Source: Gigaspora margarita
Taxonomy: Eukaryota > Glomeromycota > Glomeromycetes > Diversisporales > Gigasporaceae
Direction of reading: 5' to 3'
Assembly: GCA_009809945.1 (NCBI GenBank)
Contig: WTPW01000664.1
Location: 27,945-91,944, forward strand
Length of the DNA: 64,000 nt
Positions 32,726-43,976 of this stretch are shown one piece after another (the stretch's first letter is position 1; the number at the start of each line of letters is the position of its first letter). Both the position numbers and the translations under genes were made by a program. The notes beneath the pieces are model-generated. The model was given only the letters and a program-made list of their open reading frames with translations, ran no database searches and was not told the DNA's origin.

Positions 32726-33463
32726 AAAAAATTTTTTTTTCAGAATTCATGCATAAAAGAAAAAAATTCACATGCAATATATACTAAATACATACTTGAT
32801 GTCATTAATTAAACAGAAATTCAATCTGTCGACATGAATAATGAGGTATCGGTGTATTCTTTATAAAAATATATATATATATATAATATTACTAATAAAT
32901 ATAATAAAATGTACAGTCATCTCATAAATATTTACGCAGTCATACATCCTATATAATTACATTATCTTTTGTGTCCATCTTTTTTATATTGAAAGTTCTT
33001 TATATCAGATATAATTAAAATTGCACTATAATCACTGTATGTAACTTGTCGCTTCGTCTGAAGGTCTAAAAAATTTATTATATTTCGTTCTGGGTAAAAC
33101 CCAAATTAACACACTAGAAAAACTCGTTCATAATTGTGAAACGCAAAAATTCCCGAATTTGCGTTTTTGCCCCTATTTGCTCATATTTGATGGCTGTTTA
33201 TAACGAAAGCAAAAAAGGGTTACTTATCGTATCACGAAATTGATCGCGTTTTATATAGACTCTTGCTCTTCAACTTATAGTGCTCTGGTAGAGCTCAGAT
33301 AGAGCTCAGGTACGAAACGAAGTACTTGACAAGACTCGGTAAATTTATATAGTTTGTAATGATTTGTTACCAAAATTATTAAATTAACATGGGTTCTGAG
33401 ACGAAGTTTGCATATTTTTTGATCTTTTTGATTTTTTACTTTCGGATTTTTTACCGTTCAGAT
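32726..33463. other. Downstream duplicated spacer and start of copy A-specific DNA
   Basis: 32726-33110 matches 59850-60944 and then 63706-63760 in copy B, with the 2.8-kb insertion of B between. An AT microsatellite lies at 32866-32884. No gene. Confidence 0.5.
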
Positions 33464-33611
33464 TAGAGCTGCAGGCATTAGAATATCAATGAACATATAC
33501 TATGACGTTTGACGTGACGTATGTGACGTGACGTTTAATATGATTATATAAATTTTATATGACGTGAAGAGTGACGTACTACCTTGGACCTTCTAAATGT
33601 TTGCAGCTCTA
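33464..33611. mobile_element. hAT-type MITE with TAGAGCTGCA ends
   Basis: TAGAGCTGCAGGCATT and AAATGTTTGCAGCTCTA are inverted, with a 7-of-8 matched duplication GTTCAGAT / GTTCAAAT. The interior is rich in TGACGTGACGT. 148 bp. Confidence 0.8.
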
Positions 33612-34995
33612 GTTCAAATGCTAAAATTAAAGACCTGCAATATTTTGTGTTTCGCTAAACCAATCATTTAATGCTAACCTTGATCTATTAGTGAGATTGA
33701 TTTTCTGCTATTTTTACCACTCGAAAAGGTTACATCGTATGTGTGAAACATAAATTTGCTAATTTAGAATTAATATTGTATAAAAAACTTTATTTTATTA
33801 AAAATTTAAAATTTTTGATTTATTATGAAAGATTTCTTGCGACGCTTAAACATCCCCAATTTTTTCCCCTATTTTAATTCGCCTACTTTTACTCTGCCTT
33901 TTTTCTTTCATTCCTATATACACCTCCATATTTAATTTTTACCGCCTTCCATTACATCATTGAACCTCGTCCTTACATTATATGCTCTACCTTTACCTTT
34001 ATTCCCCGTCGATTTTCCACTCACCTGACTAGATATCTCCCTGCAACTGCGTCCTTTACTATTCAAACCTTGATATATAATGTAATAAGTGTCACATCTC
34101 CACACTTCAAAATTATATTGACGTAATTTACAAGTTACTACATGATAAAAACATATACATGCAATACATGAACTCAGCTTCCAATGTACGCATTAATAAA
34201 AATATATTTCTTGAATAATAAAGCTTTTTTTTTTTTAATTCCTTAACATAAATTAACATTTACCTAATATTTTTCCCTTTACCTTACATATGAAAAAAGT
34301 CAATTATTACTTTAAAAAGAACAATTGTTTAAAATTTCCCTCACATATATACCTTTTACTATAATCTCTTATTAGTTAACATCCTCTTTGTTAAGAAAAC
34401 CATTTTGAAACCATGCATAAAAATTTGATTATTGATGTAAGCCCAAAAAAATCATCACCTTTGCGCAGATTTCAACGTTCGTATGATTATTATTCATGTA
34501 TATTATTGCAATACAGTATGTATTTATAATTGACCTAAAATTGATCGTGTTTTACATAATAGCTAACACAAGACGCACAGAATTTGCGCAATGCTTTACC
34601 TTGTTATTATTGATTTTACTAATTTCACTCCAATTTTGATTAGCTGGGATTATTCGCACCAATATACATATCACCTTTTAGTTAAAATGCGATATCTCAA
34701 TTAAGGTTAGAAATAAGTCTTAATAGGCAAAATTATGCTAAAATTTTGCAAGTAATTTTTTTTTGTTAGTGCATAAAAGGTAATTTTTTATACAAGTTTT
34801 TGTGATATATGTAACTTTTCAAAAAAGAGCGATTGTTCGTATTATTGATGTTTAGATCAAAACTATATATGTACCATGTAAAAATTAATTATTAAGGATT
34901 TTTTGAATTCAATGATCATAATAGTGATCAAAATAGTGACTGGGATAATTTATTACTTTTGTATATATAATTTAATAGTAAAGAATAACTTGTAT
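33612..34995. other. Spacer, no gene; pyrimidine-rich strip
   Basis: 33850-34070 is unusually C/T-rich on the plus strand, without an open frame of note on either strand. 34605-34680 (TTACTAATTTCACT..TTTTGATTAGCTGG) matches 63775-63830 in copy B, so copy B skips about 33110-34600. Confidence 0.45.
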
Positions 34996-35308
34996 ATTTT
35001 TAGATGTCTAGAATGAATAGCTTTATTTTTTTTAATTATTTTAGTATAAATCGATTCTTAATCACTTTATAACAAAGTTACATTAAAATTTTGTATTCCA
35101 GTATTAAACTTTTTAACTACAATAAAAACATCTCTCTTAGAAGAATTCACAACATGAATCAGAATTTTTGTAAAAATTCAACTTAAAATTTAAATATCAA
35201 TATTAAAAAAGTTCAATGTAACTTTGTTATAAAGATGTTTAAAAACTGATTTATGCTAAAATAATTAAAAAAATAAAGCTATTACTCCAGATATCTAAAA
35301 ACACTAGC
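34996..35308. repeat. Foldback palindrome
   Basis: TTTTTAGATGTCTAGAATGA, AATAGCTTTATTTTTTTTAA and TTATAACAAAGTTACATT are answered inverted by AATGTAACTTTGTTATAA, TTAAAAAAATAAAGCTATT and CCAGATATCTAAAAA. Arms about 100 bp, loop about 100 bp. Confidence 0.75.
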
Positions 35309-35657
35309 AATTAATCCACACTTTGCTTCAGGACATATATAGGATATTAATTATTTTAATTCTAACCAATTATCTAATTATTTACTATAACACATATTTG
35401 TATTTTAATATATAAATATATAAATAACAATAAATAACATATGAGTTGTTTTGGTTAAAAAATTAAATTAAATTTTTTTCTAGAATGTTCATCTAGGTGC
35501 TAGATTTTCTAATTATTATTAGAGGTTTTTTATATTGTTTTCAGATAGTATTTCCCTATTTTATACTTTTTCTTTTTTTTTATATTTTTGTTTTTTGTTA
35601 AATATGGAATATATTTTATCTAGTAAGGGTAGCAACAAATATTACATAATATTTTTT

Positions 35658-35949
35658 AGGACCCGGACATCTAGTATAGAGGTTATACTTGAAATTTTTT
35701 AGCAAAAACACCTAAAATTTAAGAAGCAAAAAACAGTTTTTGGCAATTATCTTGGCATCTAGTGGTCCAATTTGAATGAACTTTTTAAAATGAAGCTCTC
35801 AGTGAGGCGCATCTAATAAAAAAAAGTTTATTCAATTCTGATCACTGGATTAGAAGTTATTAAAGTAAATAGATTTTGTCATTTTTAGCAAATTAGATCA
35901 AATTGGCCAAAATCCAGTTATGACCTATATGAGAGATGTCCAGGGTCCT
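35658..35949. mobile_element. hAT-type MITE, AGGACCCNGGACATCT family, copy 1
   Basis: AGGACCCGGACATCTAGTAT and GAGAGATGTCCAGGGTCCT are inverted ends next to T-rich flanks. The interior (TTTAGCAAAAACACCTAAAA, AGTTTTTGGCAATTAT.TTGGCATCTAGT) is shared with 41290-41541. Confidence 0.75.
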
Positions 35950-38403
35950 ATTTTTTTTACTATACTCTCTACCCTCCCCTATATAAAAGAAATTTGATTG
36001 GCCATAATAAATTTATATATCTAATATAAAAAAATTAGAAACCCCTTTTACTCCTTAGGATATTATATAATATTTGTTATTACTCTAACTTAGATAGAAA
36101 ATTTTAATTGATAATCTGCCAGTCAATCAGAGAATTTTCCTTATTAAGATTGACAGAAATCACTTATAATACAAAGTCGAATTGAATTTTTAGCCAATAA
36201 GTATAGTACAAAATTTTTTAAACAAATATAATATTAAAGTAGTACAAATGATAAAATAATACCGTAAGTTTCTAATTATTAGACTATTAAATATCAATCT
36301 TTTTTTTGAAGAACTTTACTCAGTAAGCACGTGGCATTTACTAAGTAAAACTTTATATTATTTAGTATTAAAGTAATTTGTAATACATCATTTTTAGCTT
36401 ATTTTTAGACTTTTAGAAGTATATTATGTTTAAAAATAACAAAATACAGATTCAACTGATTTTACTATTTATGTTGCAATGGTACGAGATCTTAAAACAT
36501 AGTTGTTAGTTAATATACACTAGTGTGATCGTACAAATATTCATATTATATTAACTTATTATTTTCTTTTTTATTGTTGTTCTAGTGCTATCAGTTTCTA
36601 GAAATAAAAAAATAATACAAATACGAAAACAACACACCAACTTCTTTGGATCTTAGAGGATGTATTCTTGGATCTAAAGATGAAAAGGGGTTAACGAATT
36701 GCAGACCTTTGTGCCAAATAGTATAGATCTTAAATGCTTGTTATATATGAATGCGATATGTACTAATTGTAATATTTAATTTTTTGTGTAAAAAATTTAT
36801 ATCATGTAGCTATGTACTTCAACGTGCTTAATTATCACTATTTCTATTTCTATTTGTCTACCCTTGTACCGTTTTCTAAGAGTTATATAGTATATTTAAC
36901 ACCAGACATTAGATGTACTATACCAGTTGCAATTTGCATATATTCTGTCAGCTCTATTGATTTTGAAACCAAATACGTTCTAGGCCTAAAGTATGAAACC
37001 ACTTTTCTGAAGTCTAATTCAAACAAGTTAGAATAGTGTTCTTGCAAAGTGCACTTGCTAATGCTTTTTTACTTCATGATCCAAAGCTGTTACAGTGCTA
37101 TTACCACTTACCATCTGAATCTAACAAAAGATCAATATAGCATTCTTGGAAAGTGAACCTACTAAGATCATGGTTCTTGTATAACATATCTAATATCAAA
37201 CATGTGATTCTCAGAAAATGGCACAAGTAGAAATAGGGTTGCATTAAAGAATTTCAACTTAAAGCTACAGAGTATGAAAGTATGATTGAATGGATCTCTT
37301 TAATATATTAGTAATAGATTAAATAATGTTAAATTGCAACTAGTATACTACAATACAACTAATATAATAGTAAGTCATTACAGGTGAAATGGCTCTATCT
37401 TTTTACTTTGCACAGCAAGAAAGAAAATATCTTTATTAATATTTGTATATTTATTAAATGCAAGAGAAGCGTTACTATTTTTTTCTTTTTCTATATTGCT
37501 ATTTTGCCTTTTCCATATTACGAATCTTTTATTACTTTGACTATACAATTAATGCATCATTCTATCAGTTAATTAACTACTCTATATTTTGTACTACATA
37601 TTGAGCCAAATTTGTCTCTGATTCATTCTTCATAATCTTGTGAACATATGTTATTTTCATCATATAATTTAGCATAGTGGACTTTTATTTTGATACTATA
37701 ATACCAATTTTTGTGAATTCGGATGATAGTGAAATTTGGATCTATTTTATATATGATTTTTAAAATATTTTGGAGCCTTTTTTGTCAGCTTTTTTTTTTA
37801 TTGTTAAATTAGGATTTAGGTTAAAGTTATTAATAAAAAAGTATAGTGGGTTTTGGTGAGGCTTATATTTTCAAATTGAGACCTTCCATCATGATCATCT
37901 GTGACAATTTTAACACATTGATCCTAATAGCTATTGTAAATGCATATTTAGTTAAACTTAATAAAAAAATAATGTTTCTAAACTTAAACCGATTTCTTAA
38001 ATATATATATAATTTTTATTAACCAAATTGTTTACTTACTAATATAGTATATAGTTTAACAAGACAAATAATAAATACAAATGAATTAAAAAAACTGTCA
38101 ACTATCAATAAGGGCAACACATGCAATGAGAGTATAGATAGTATAAAAAACTAGATACTAACTAAAACATAGTATGTAATTGTCCTATATATACTCTATA
38201 TCTAATCTATTGTAACTTTTAAAAACTTGGTCGAATAGCCTGCAATCAAAAAAAAATTAATAGTAAGCATTGTTGTTTGAATCATTAAGTTTAAAACAAA
38301 ACTTTATTTATTAGCTATAGCACAAATTACTTTGCCCAATTGCTGAATTACCTAGCTTTTAGAACAAAAAGTGTATTCTATTACTAACTTCTGAATTATT
38401 CCT
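35950..38403. other. Gene-poor AT-rich spacer
   Basis: No recognisable gene. Frames at 36812-37036 and 37384-37572 (plus) are short and lack any motif or splice support. ACTCTCTACCC at 35963-35975 resembles one end of the TTAA family but has no partner nearby. Confidence 0.4.
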
Positions 38404-38615
38404 TGTGACAGATCATAATGAAATCCAGATTAAAATGAAATGATAGTATAAAATCTCGAAAACTAAATTTTTTTGGGGAGTATTTTTTAGGACTAGGGGT
38501 TTAGTGTTAGGGTTAGTTTTAAAAAAATATATAATAAACAAGTATTAGTTGGTTTTAGAAAGCTAGCAGGTTAAGTAAAGAATGTAGATTTCATTTTAAA
38601 TTATGATCTGTGACA
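38404..38615. mobile_element. MITE with TGTGACAGATCATAAT ends, telomere-like interior
   Basis: TGTGACAGATCATAATGAAATC and GATTTCAT..AATTATGATCTGTGACA are inverted, with a TTCCT direct repeat on both sides (38399-38403 and 38616-38620). The interior includes GTGTTAGGGTTAG. The sister copy at 51751-51963 is nearly the same length and sits in duplication copy B. Confidence 0.8.
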
Positions 38616-38709
38616 TTCCTCTGTTCTCTAAATTATTTTTATAGTAAATAGAATAAAAGGTGTAGTTTTAAAATTTATATGTCATATTTTTTGACAATTC
38701 ATTTCATGA

Positions 38710-38960
38710 CTGAGATGGCTAATAGGTGGGTAGGAGTAATAAGCTAGTAAGTAGATAAGTAACAAGCAGATGAGTAGTAATAAATAAGTGGGTAATAAGT
38801 GAGTGAGTAGTAAAAAATAGATGAGTAATAAGCAGGTAGGTAATAATAAATAGGTAGATAATAAGTGAGTGTGTAGTAATAAATAGGTGGGTGGGTGGGT
38901 AATAAGCGAGTAGATAGTAATAAATAGGTGAGCAGGTGTGTAATAGGCAAGTAGTTAGAT
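38710..38960. repeat. Minisatellite of TAGTAATAAATAGGTGGGTA type
   Basis: Purine-rich units of about 20-25 bp mixing GAGTAG, TAATAA and GGTGGGTA repeat about eleven times. The minus-strand Tyr/Leu/Pro-rich frame here is a product of the repeat. Confidence 0.75.
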
Positions 38961-39299
38961 GGGCAAGAGTATTAAATATAAAAAAATCTACACATTTACA
39001 AACCTGATTTTTTATTAATTAAATTGCTTCATGTTTACTTAGTAATTGCAGATCATTTTCTCTGGTTGAATACAGATTATCAATTATATTTGGTTCTTGG
39101 TAGAGCTAATGAAGTTTTTTAATTCATATATAAGTTAGTATAACAGGTTGCATCTGGCACATTTGATACAGCTAAGTAATATCAAGTACTGCTTGTAGTT
39201 TATCTTGTACTATTTTATTTTTAGTAAATAAAATATTTTAGTATCTTGGTAAAACTATTATAGAACCAAAAAAAAAAATATTTATATATATAAATAAGG

Positions 39300-39725
39300 T
39301 CTATAATTTGTTAGCATAATTAAAAATCTATTTGATTAGCTGTCAATCCTTAAGTAATGCTCTATATAAAATATAATTAAATTTATAAAAAGTTATCAAC
39401 AAATCTAATTATATCAGATTAAATTTGCTAGAAGCAAATAACATTAAAAAAACAATATTTTTTTAAAATTTTAGTAACTATTAATTATAAAAATTTATAA
39501 CTTGCTATTTGCAAGTAATAAATTTATATCATAAATAGCTAACGAAACTTTAAAGAAACATTGTTCTATGATGTTACTTGTTTTTAGCAAGTTTAATTTG
39601 ATATAATCAAATTCATTGGTGACTTTTATATATCGGTTATATTTTTGTATAGAATATTTACTCTATCAGCTAATGAAAATTCAAAGATCAACACCAAATT
39701 AGATAGATTTTTAATTATACTTACT
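39300..39725. repeat. Decayed foldback palindrome
   Basis: TTAAAAATCTATTTGATTAG at the left pairs with TTAGATAGATTTTTAATTA at the right. Inward, TGATTAAATTTG-like sequence and TGCTAGAAGCAAATAACAT pair with ATGTTACTTGTTTTTAGCA and TTTGATATAATCAAATT. Arms about 170 bp at roughly 70-75% pairing, loop near 39510. Confidence 0.6.
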
Positions 39726-39856
39726 ATATATTCCTGAAAATAAACTACTCCAAAAATAAGTTACCTCCTGATTTTTTTAAAAATCTCAAAAAATCTATTA
39801 GCAGTTGCTATATATAAAGATCTAAATTTTACTAAATATATTTCAAAAATGTTATT

Positions 39857-39876
39857 AAGTAAAGTTGTTCAGAACA
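39857..39876 (+). repeat. Dispersed AAGTAAAGTTGTTCAGAACA motif
   Basis: One member of the motif set also found at 9831, 41.8-42.6, 44.2-45.1 and 61.8-62.1 kb, normally inside palindrome arms. Here it stands just beyond the 39.3-39.7 kb palindrome. Confidence 0.6.
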
Positions 39877-40077
39877 TCAAAATACATTTATAGTAAAAAT
39901 TTATTATTATTTGAACAACTTTTTATTAGTATATTTTTTAATTTTTCAAAAATTTAACAATTTAAAAATAAGTTACCCTACAATTTTTCATGTAATTTTT
40001 GCCAAAAAAGTTGGCTTATTTTTAGAAATATATGATAATTTGCTACCTTCTATTTTTTTTAGTTTTTTAGCTTTTTG

Positions 40078-40318
40078 TTTTGGTTTAAATAAATCTGTGT
40101 TTGGTTTAAATAAACCCAATTTTGGTATAAATAAACCTAGTTTTGGTTTAAATAAACTCAAATAAATCTGGTTTTAAATCAAGTAAATCTAGTCATAGTT
40201 AAAATAAGCCTGGTCTTAGTTTAAATAAATCTAACTTAAAATCAAATTTTGGTTTAAAAAAACCTAAATTGGTTCAAATAAATCTAGTTTTGGTTCAAAT
40301 AAATTTAACTTGGGTTTA
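40078..40318. repeat. Minisatellite GGTTTAAATAAACCTAGTTTT, 24 bp
   Basis: About ten units of TTTGGTTTAAATAAACCTAG with substitutions and some shortened units. The first four fall in one frame and give FGLNKPSF-like octapeptides at the end of an 84-codon frame (39911-40165). The rest lose frame, so I treat it as a DNA repeat. Confidence 0.75.
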
Positions 40319-40714
40319 AAACAAATAAATTACAAAAATAGAACTTGTGTAATATTATACTACATTAATTTTGTATAACAAAATTTTATTTTGCAAAAAC
40401 AATACAATAGTTTTTTGTATAACCTATATGCATATTTATATTATATAATATATAATTTTATATTATCCAATCATATTGTATTATACAAAAAAGCAAGATT
40501 ACACATATTTGTATTTTAATATAATAGATACAAGTCACTCTTTATTATTAAATTATATATAAAAGGTGATAAATAAGTACTTGTTATTGGTCATATTGTT
40601 GATGATAACTGATTATTCACTAGGACACTGTATTTATAACGTCACGTCATAATGCGGTGTCTGCTGTGAAGAAATCAGCAATTATCATTAACAACATGAC
40701 CCAATAACTACATT

Positions 40715-40896
40715 ATTGTACATTTCTGACGTAAGCACCAAGCCATTTTCTGCATCTTATTGGGTCATTTCTAAACGTGATATACAAATTTTGTTCACCT
40801 CCGATAGGAGGTGAACAAAGTTTGTGTATCATGTATTAGAATTGATCCAATAACATGCATGAAAATTGCTAGGTGCTCACATAAGAAGTGTACAAT
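40715..40896. repeat. Foldback palindrome around GTTCACCTCC
   Basis: ATTGTACATTTCTGACGT at the left pairs with CTTATG..GAAGTGTACAAT-type sequence at the right. At the centre CAAATTTTGTTCACCTCC pairs with GGAGGTGAACAAAGTTTG around about 40806. Arms about 90 bp. The adjacent 40609-40697 stretch forms a second, looser hairpin (TGTTGATGATAACTGATT). Confidence 0.75.
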
Positions 40897-40979
40897 AATC
40901 CTAGTTACTATCTTGATCACTATTCTAATTATTAAATTCAAAAAAAATCCTAATAATTAATTTTTATATAGTACTATCA

Positions 40980-41110
40980 GTGTTGGGCTTGCTTATAAGT
41001 CAGTAAAATTGAACTAAAACTGAACTTATAGATCTTTTATAAGTTCAGTAGTCCAGTTGAAAAGTCCAGTAGAGTGAACTTTTGGTCCAGATATAGTTTT
41101 GATTTATATA
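40980..41110. other. Solo end-like sequence CAGTGTTGGGC
   Basis: CAGTGTTGGGCTTGCTTATA resembles a hAT terminal repeat, and the interior is rich in AAGTTCAGT/ACTGAACTT inverted motifs. I find no matching right end, so it is a truncated or solo end. Confidence 0.4.
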
Positions 41111-41289
41111 ATTAACTGATATTGTGGTCTTAAAAGAGATTTTACAAATTTTGTATATTAATTTAGCTTCTAGACCACAAATATTAAAAACTTTTTTCTC
41201 TATTTTTTACCTTTTTGAAGTTGGTTATATGTTTATTTTACTGGTAAGAGAACATATCAACTTTTGGGTTTTATTTTAATTACTCTTAT

Positions 41290-41541
41290 AGGATCTTAGA
41301 TATCTAGTACAGAGGTTATATATTATGCATTTTAGCAAAAACTTCTAAAATTTAAGGAGCAAAAAAAACAGTTTTTAGCAATTATTTTGGCATCTAGTAG
41401 TCCAAATTAAATGAACTTTTTTTTAAAATAAAGCTCTCAGTGAATGTATCTAAAAAAAATGTAGTTTTGTTATTTTTAGCAAATTAGATCAAAATTGGCC
41501 AAAACCCAGTTATGATCTATATAAAAGATATCTGGGGTCCT
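41290..41541. mobile_element. hAT-type MITE, AGGACCCNGGACATCT family, copy 2
   Basis: AGGATCTTAGATATCTAGTA and AGATATCTGGGGTCCT ends; perfect 8-bp duplication ACTCTTAT (41282-41289 and 41542-41549). The interior matches 35658-35949. Confidence 0.9.
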
Positions 41542-41588
41542 ACTCTTATTAATTGTGTTATTTTGGGATTTTATATATTAGAGAGTTA

Positions 41589-42954
41589 AGGACCCCAGAC
41601 ATCTCTCATAGAGGCCATAACTGATCTGCATGAATTTAGGCATTTTTGCTACCCCTAAAATCAAGTGAATTTGCTAAAAGTTAGATTATTACATATAAAT
41701 TTTATAGTAATTTGCTAAAAACTAAATTATCACATCTATTTTTATACATCAAAATAATATATGTATTTTTGATTGCTGAACAAATTTTCTTAGAGCACTT
41801 TGTTAGAATCAATTAGTAAAATTTTGTAAATAATAGAATTCTTTGTATTTTTATTAATAAAATTATATAAAATATTATAATTCACAAAATTTTACTAATT
41901 GATTCTAACATTGTGCTCTAAGAAACTTGTTCAGCACATAAAAATACATTATTCTGGCATATTTAATTTTATATTTCTTGAAAATTTAAGAAAAGATTCT
42001 TAATTTTGGATTTTTTGATCACAAATCCAAAATTAAGCATCTTCTCTTAAATTTTCAAGAAATATAAAAGTAAATATACCAGAATAATGTATTTTTATGT
42101 GCTAAACAAGTTTTCTTAGTGCACTTTGTTAGAATCAATTAGTAAAATATTGTGAATTATAATATTTTATATAATTTTATTAATAAAAATACTAAAGAAT
42201 TCTATGTTTCACAAAATTTTACTAATTGATTCTAACAAACTGCTCTAAGAAAACTTGTTCAGCACATAAAAATACATTATTCCGGCATATTTACTTTTAT
42301 ATTTCTTGAAAATTTAAGAGAAGATGCTTAATTTTGGATTTTTTGATCAAAAAATCCAAAATTAAGCATCTTTTCTTAAATTTTCAAGAAATATAAAAGT
42401 AAATATGCCGGAATAATGTATTTTTATGTGCTGAACAAGTTTTCTTAGAGCAGTTTGTTAGAATCAATTAGTAAAATTTTGAGAATTATAATATTTTATA
42501 TAATTTTATTAATAAAAATACTAAAAATTCTATGATTCACAAAATTTTACTAATTGATTCTAACAAAGTGCTCTAAGAAAACTTGTTCAGAACATAAAAA
42601 TACATTATTTCGGCATATTTAATTTTATATTTCTTGAAAATCTAAGAAAAGATTCTTAATTTTGGATTTTTTGATCAAAAAAATTCAAAATTAAGCATCT
42701 TAAATTTTTAAAAATTATAGTAGTACAAAAAAATGAGATAACTTATTTTTGGATATGATTCTTGCAAAATGTAGGTAATTTGCTAAAAATAAAATATAAC
42801 ATGCATAAAATTGCTGTAATTTGCCAAAATGCTTTATATAACCTTTTTTAAAATTAACCTCAATTTGCTAAAACTTAAATTTGGACCTTAGACCAAATTT
42901 TCTGCAATTTGCTAAAAAAAAAATATGACATATATCAGAGATGTCCGGGGTCCT
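41589..42954. mobile_element. hAT-type element, AGGACCCC family, large copy with palindrome ladder
   Basis: AGGACCCCAGACATCTCTCA and AGAGATGTCCGGGGTCCT ends with a perfect 8-bp duplication GAGAGTTA (41581-41588 and 42955-42962). At 1366 bp it is far longer than its two sisters. The extra length is the alternating inverted array at 41770-42715, so the array arose in, or was inserted into, this element. No ORF. Confidence 0.9.
41770..42715. repeat. Ladder of alternating inverted repeats
   Basis: One unit of about 160 bp (TTAGTAAAATTTTG, GATTCTAAC, GCTCTAAGAAAACTTGTTCAG, ATAAAAATACATTATTC, TTCTTGAAAATTTAAG, TTAATTTTGGATTTTTTGATC) occurs about six times with alternating orientation. Successive units are therefore head-to-head, then tail-to-tail, around two kinds of centre. 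The period of a full pair is about 330 bp. Neighbouring units are highly similar, so amplification is recent. Confidence 0.85.
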
Positions 42955-42962
42955 GAGAGTTA

Positions 42963-43976
42963 TTTAGTAACAATATTTATTAATTCAGGTTTTTTATATT
43001 TAGTGATTAAAGGATTGCTAATTTTAGGACTAAATATAATTTTATTTATATATTTGTGAAAATTATTTATATAATAATTATATATAATAAAATATTCAAC
43101 AATAAAGTCTACTTGTTTTTCTAGCAATAGCCAGTTCCTTTTATAGTAGCCAAAGGAAATTCTGGTAGTCTTAAAATGATAGGTTGTAGTATTTTTATAA
43201 TTATTGTTAGTAATTCTTTTTTTGTAATAATATAAATTATAATTTTTTTTATTGAAGTTAGTTAATATTAGAGATTTTTACAAAGTAACTAGGGATCTTT
43301 AAAAGCTAATAGAAGCCTGGATAAAGTAGTAAATAAAGGGGGTTGGGTTTGTTAAAAAGCATAAAGTAGATAAGGTATAGTTTATATTTGCAAGATCTGT
43401 ATAGATTTTTAAATAATAATTGACTTGTAATTTGTATATTGTCATTTTGTTTACAATAAAGTAGTAGTATTTGATGTTCAAGCAAGGATCTTTTAGCTTA
43501 TATTTCAAGCATAGCTTGAGATTAGAAAAAGAGAGCAATATAAAATAGTGCTTAGCTTTAATTGTTTTAGTGAAAGAGTTAAAAATCTTTGCAATTGTAT
43601 ATTCTTTAATTAGTATCAATTTCTTATAAATAGAAGTTTAGGGAGTAGAGTGAATAGAAATACATCTATTTACTAGCAGATCATATGATTATTGACCAAT
43701 CAAATTGTGAAATTTGATAATTCCAAAAATATAGTAAATAGCAATCTAAACCTATCTTGAAGCACTAATTAAAATTGTCAAAAAGGCAATTTTATATTTA
43801 TAACCTACTTTATTCTAAACCTAACCCTTAATTTAATTTTAATCCAGGTATTTAATTTTTTTAAAATGATTAAATTTTATACTAATAGCTGCTGGGTATT
43901 TAGATGCATTCAGGTAAATAGATTGGAATAGGACTTCAAATAATCTATATGAGTTTATCAGTTATAGGACATGTCC
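42963..43976. other. Spacer with an uncredited minus-strand frame
   Basis: A 106-codon frame (43619-43299, minus) is rich in Ile, Leu, Tyr and Lys with no recognised motif. It may be decayed retroelement coding sequence, but I cannot show this. Confidence 0.3.

Noticed and set aside
38744-38950. Tyr/Leu/Pro-rich minus-strand frame
   Set aside because: Product of a minisatellite.
40078-40318. Protein repeat FGLNKPSF as a coding minisatellite
   Set aside because: Only the first four units stay in frame; the rest of the array does not.
41770-42715. CRISPR-like regularly spaced repeats
   Set aside because: Units alternate in orientation, are about 160 bp, and lie inside a hAT element in eukaryotic DNA.
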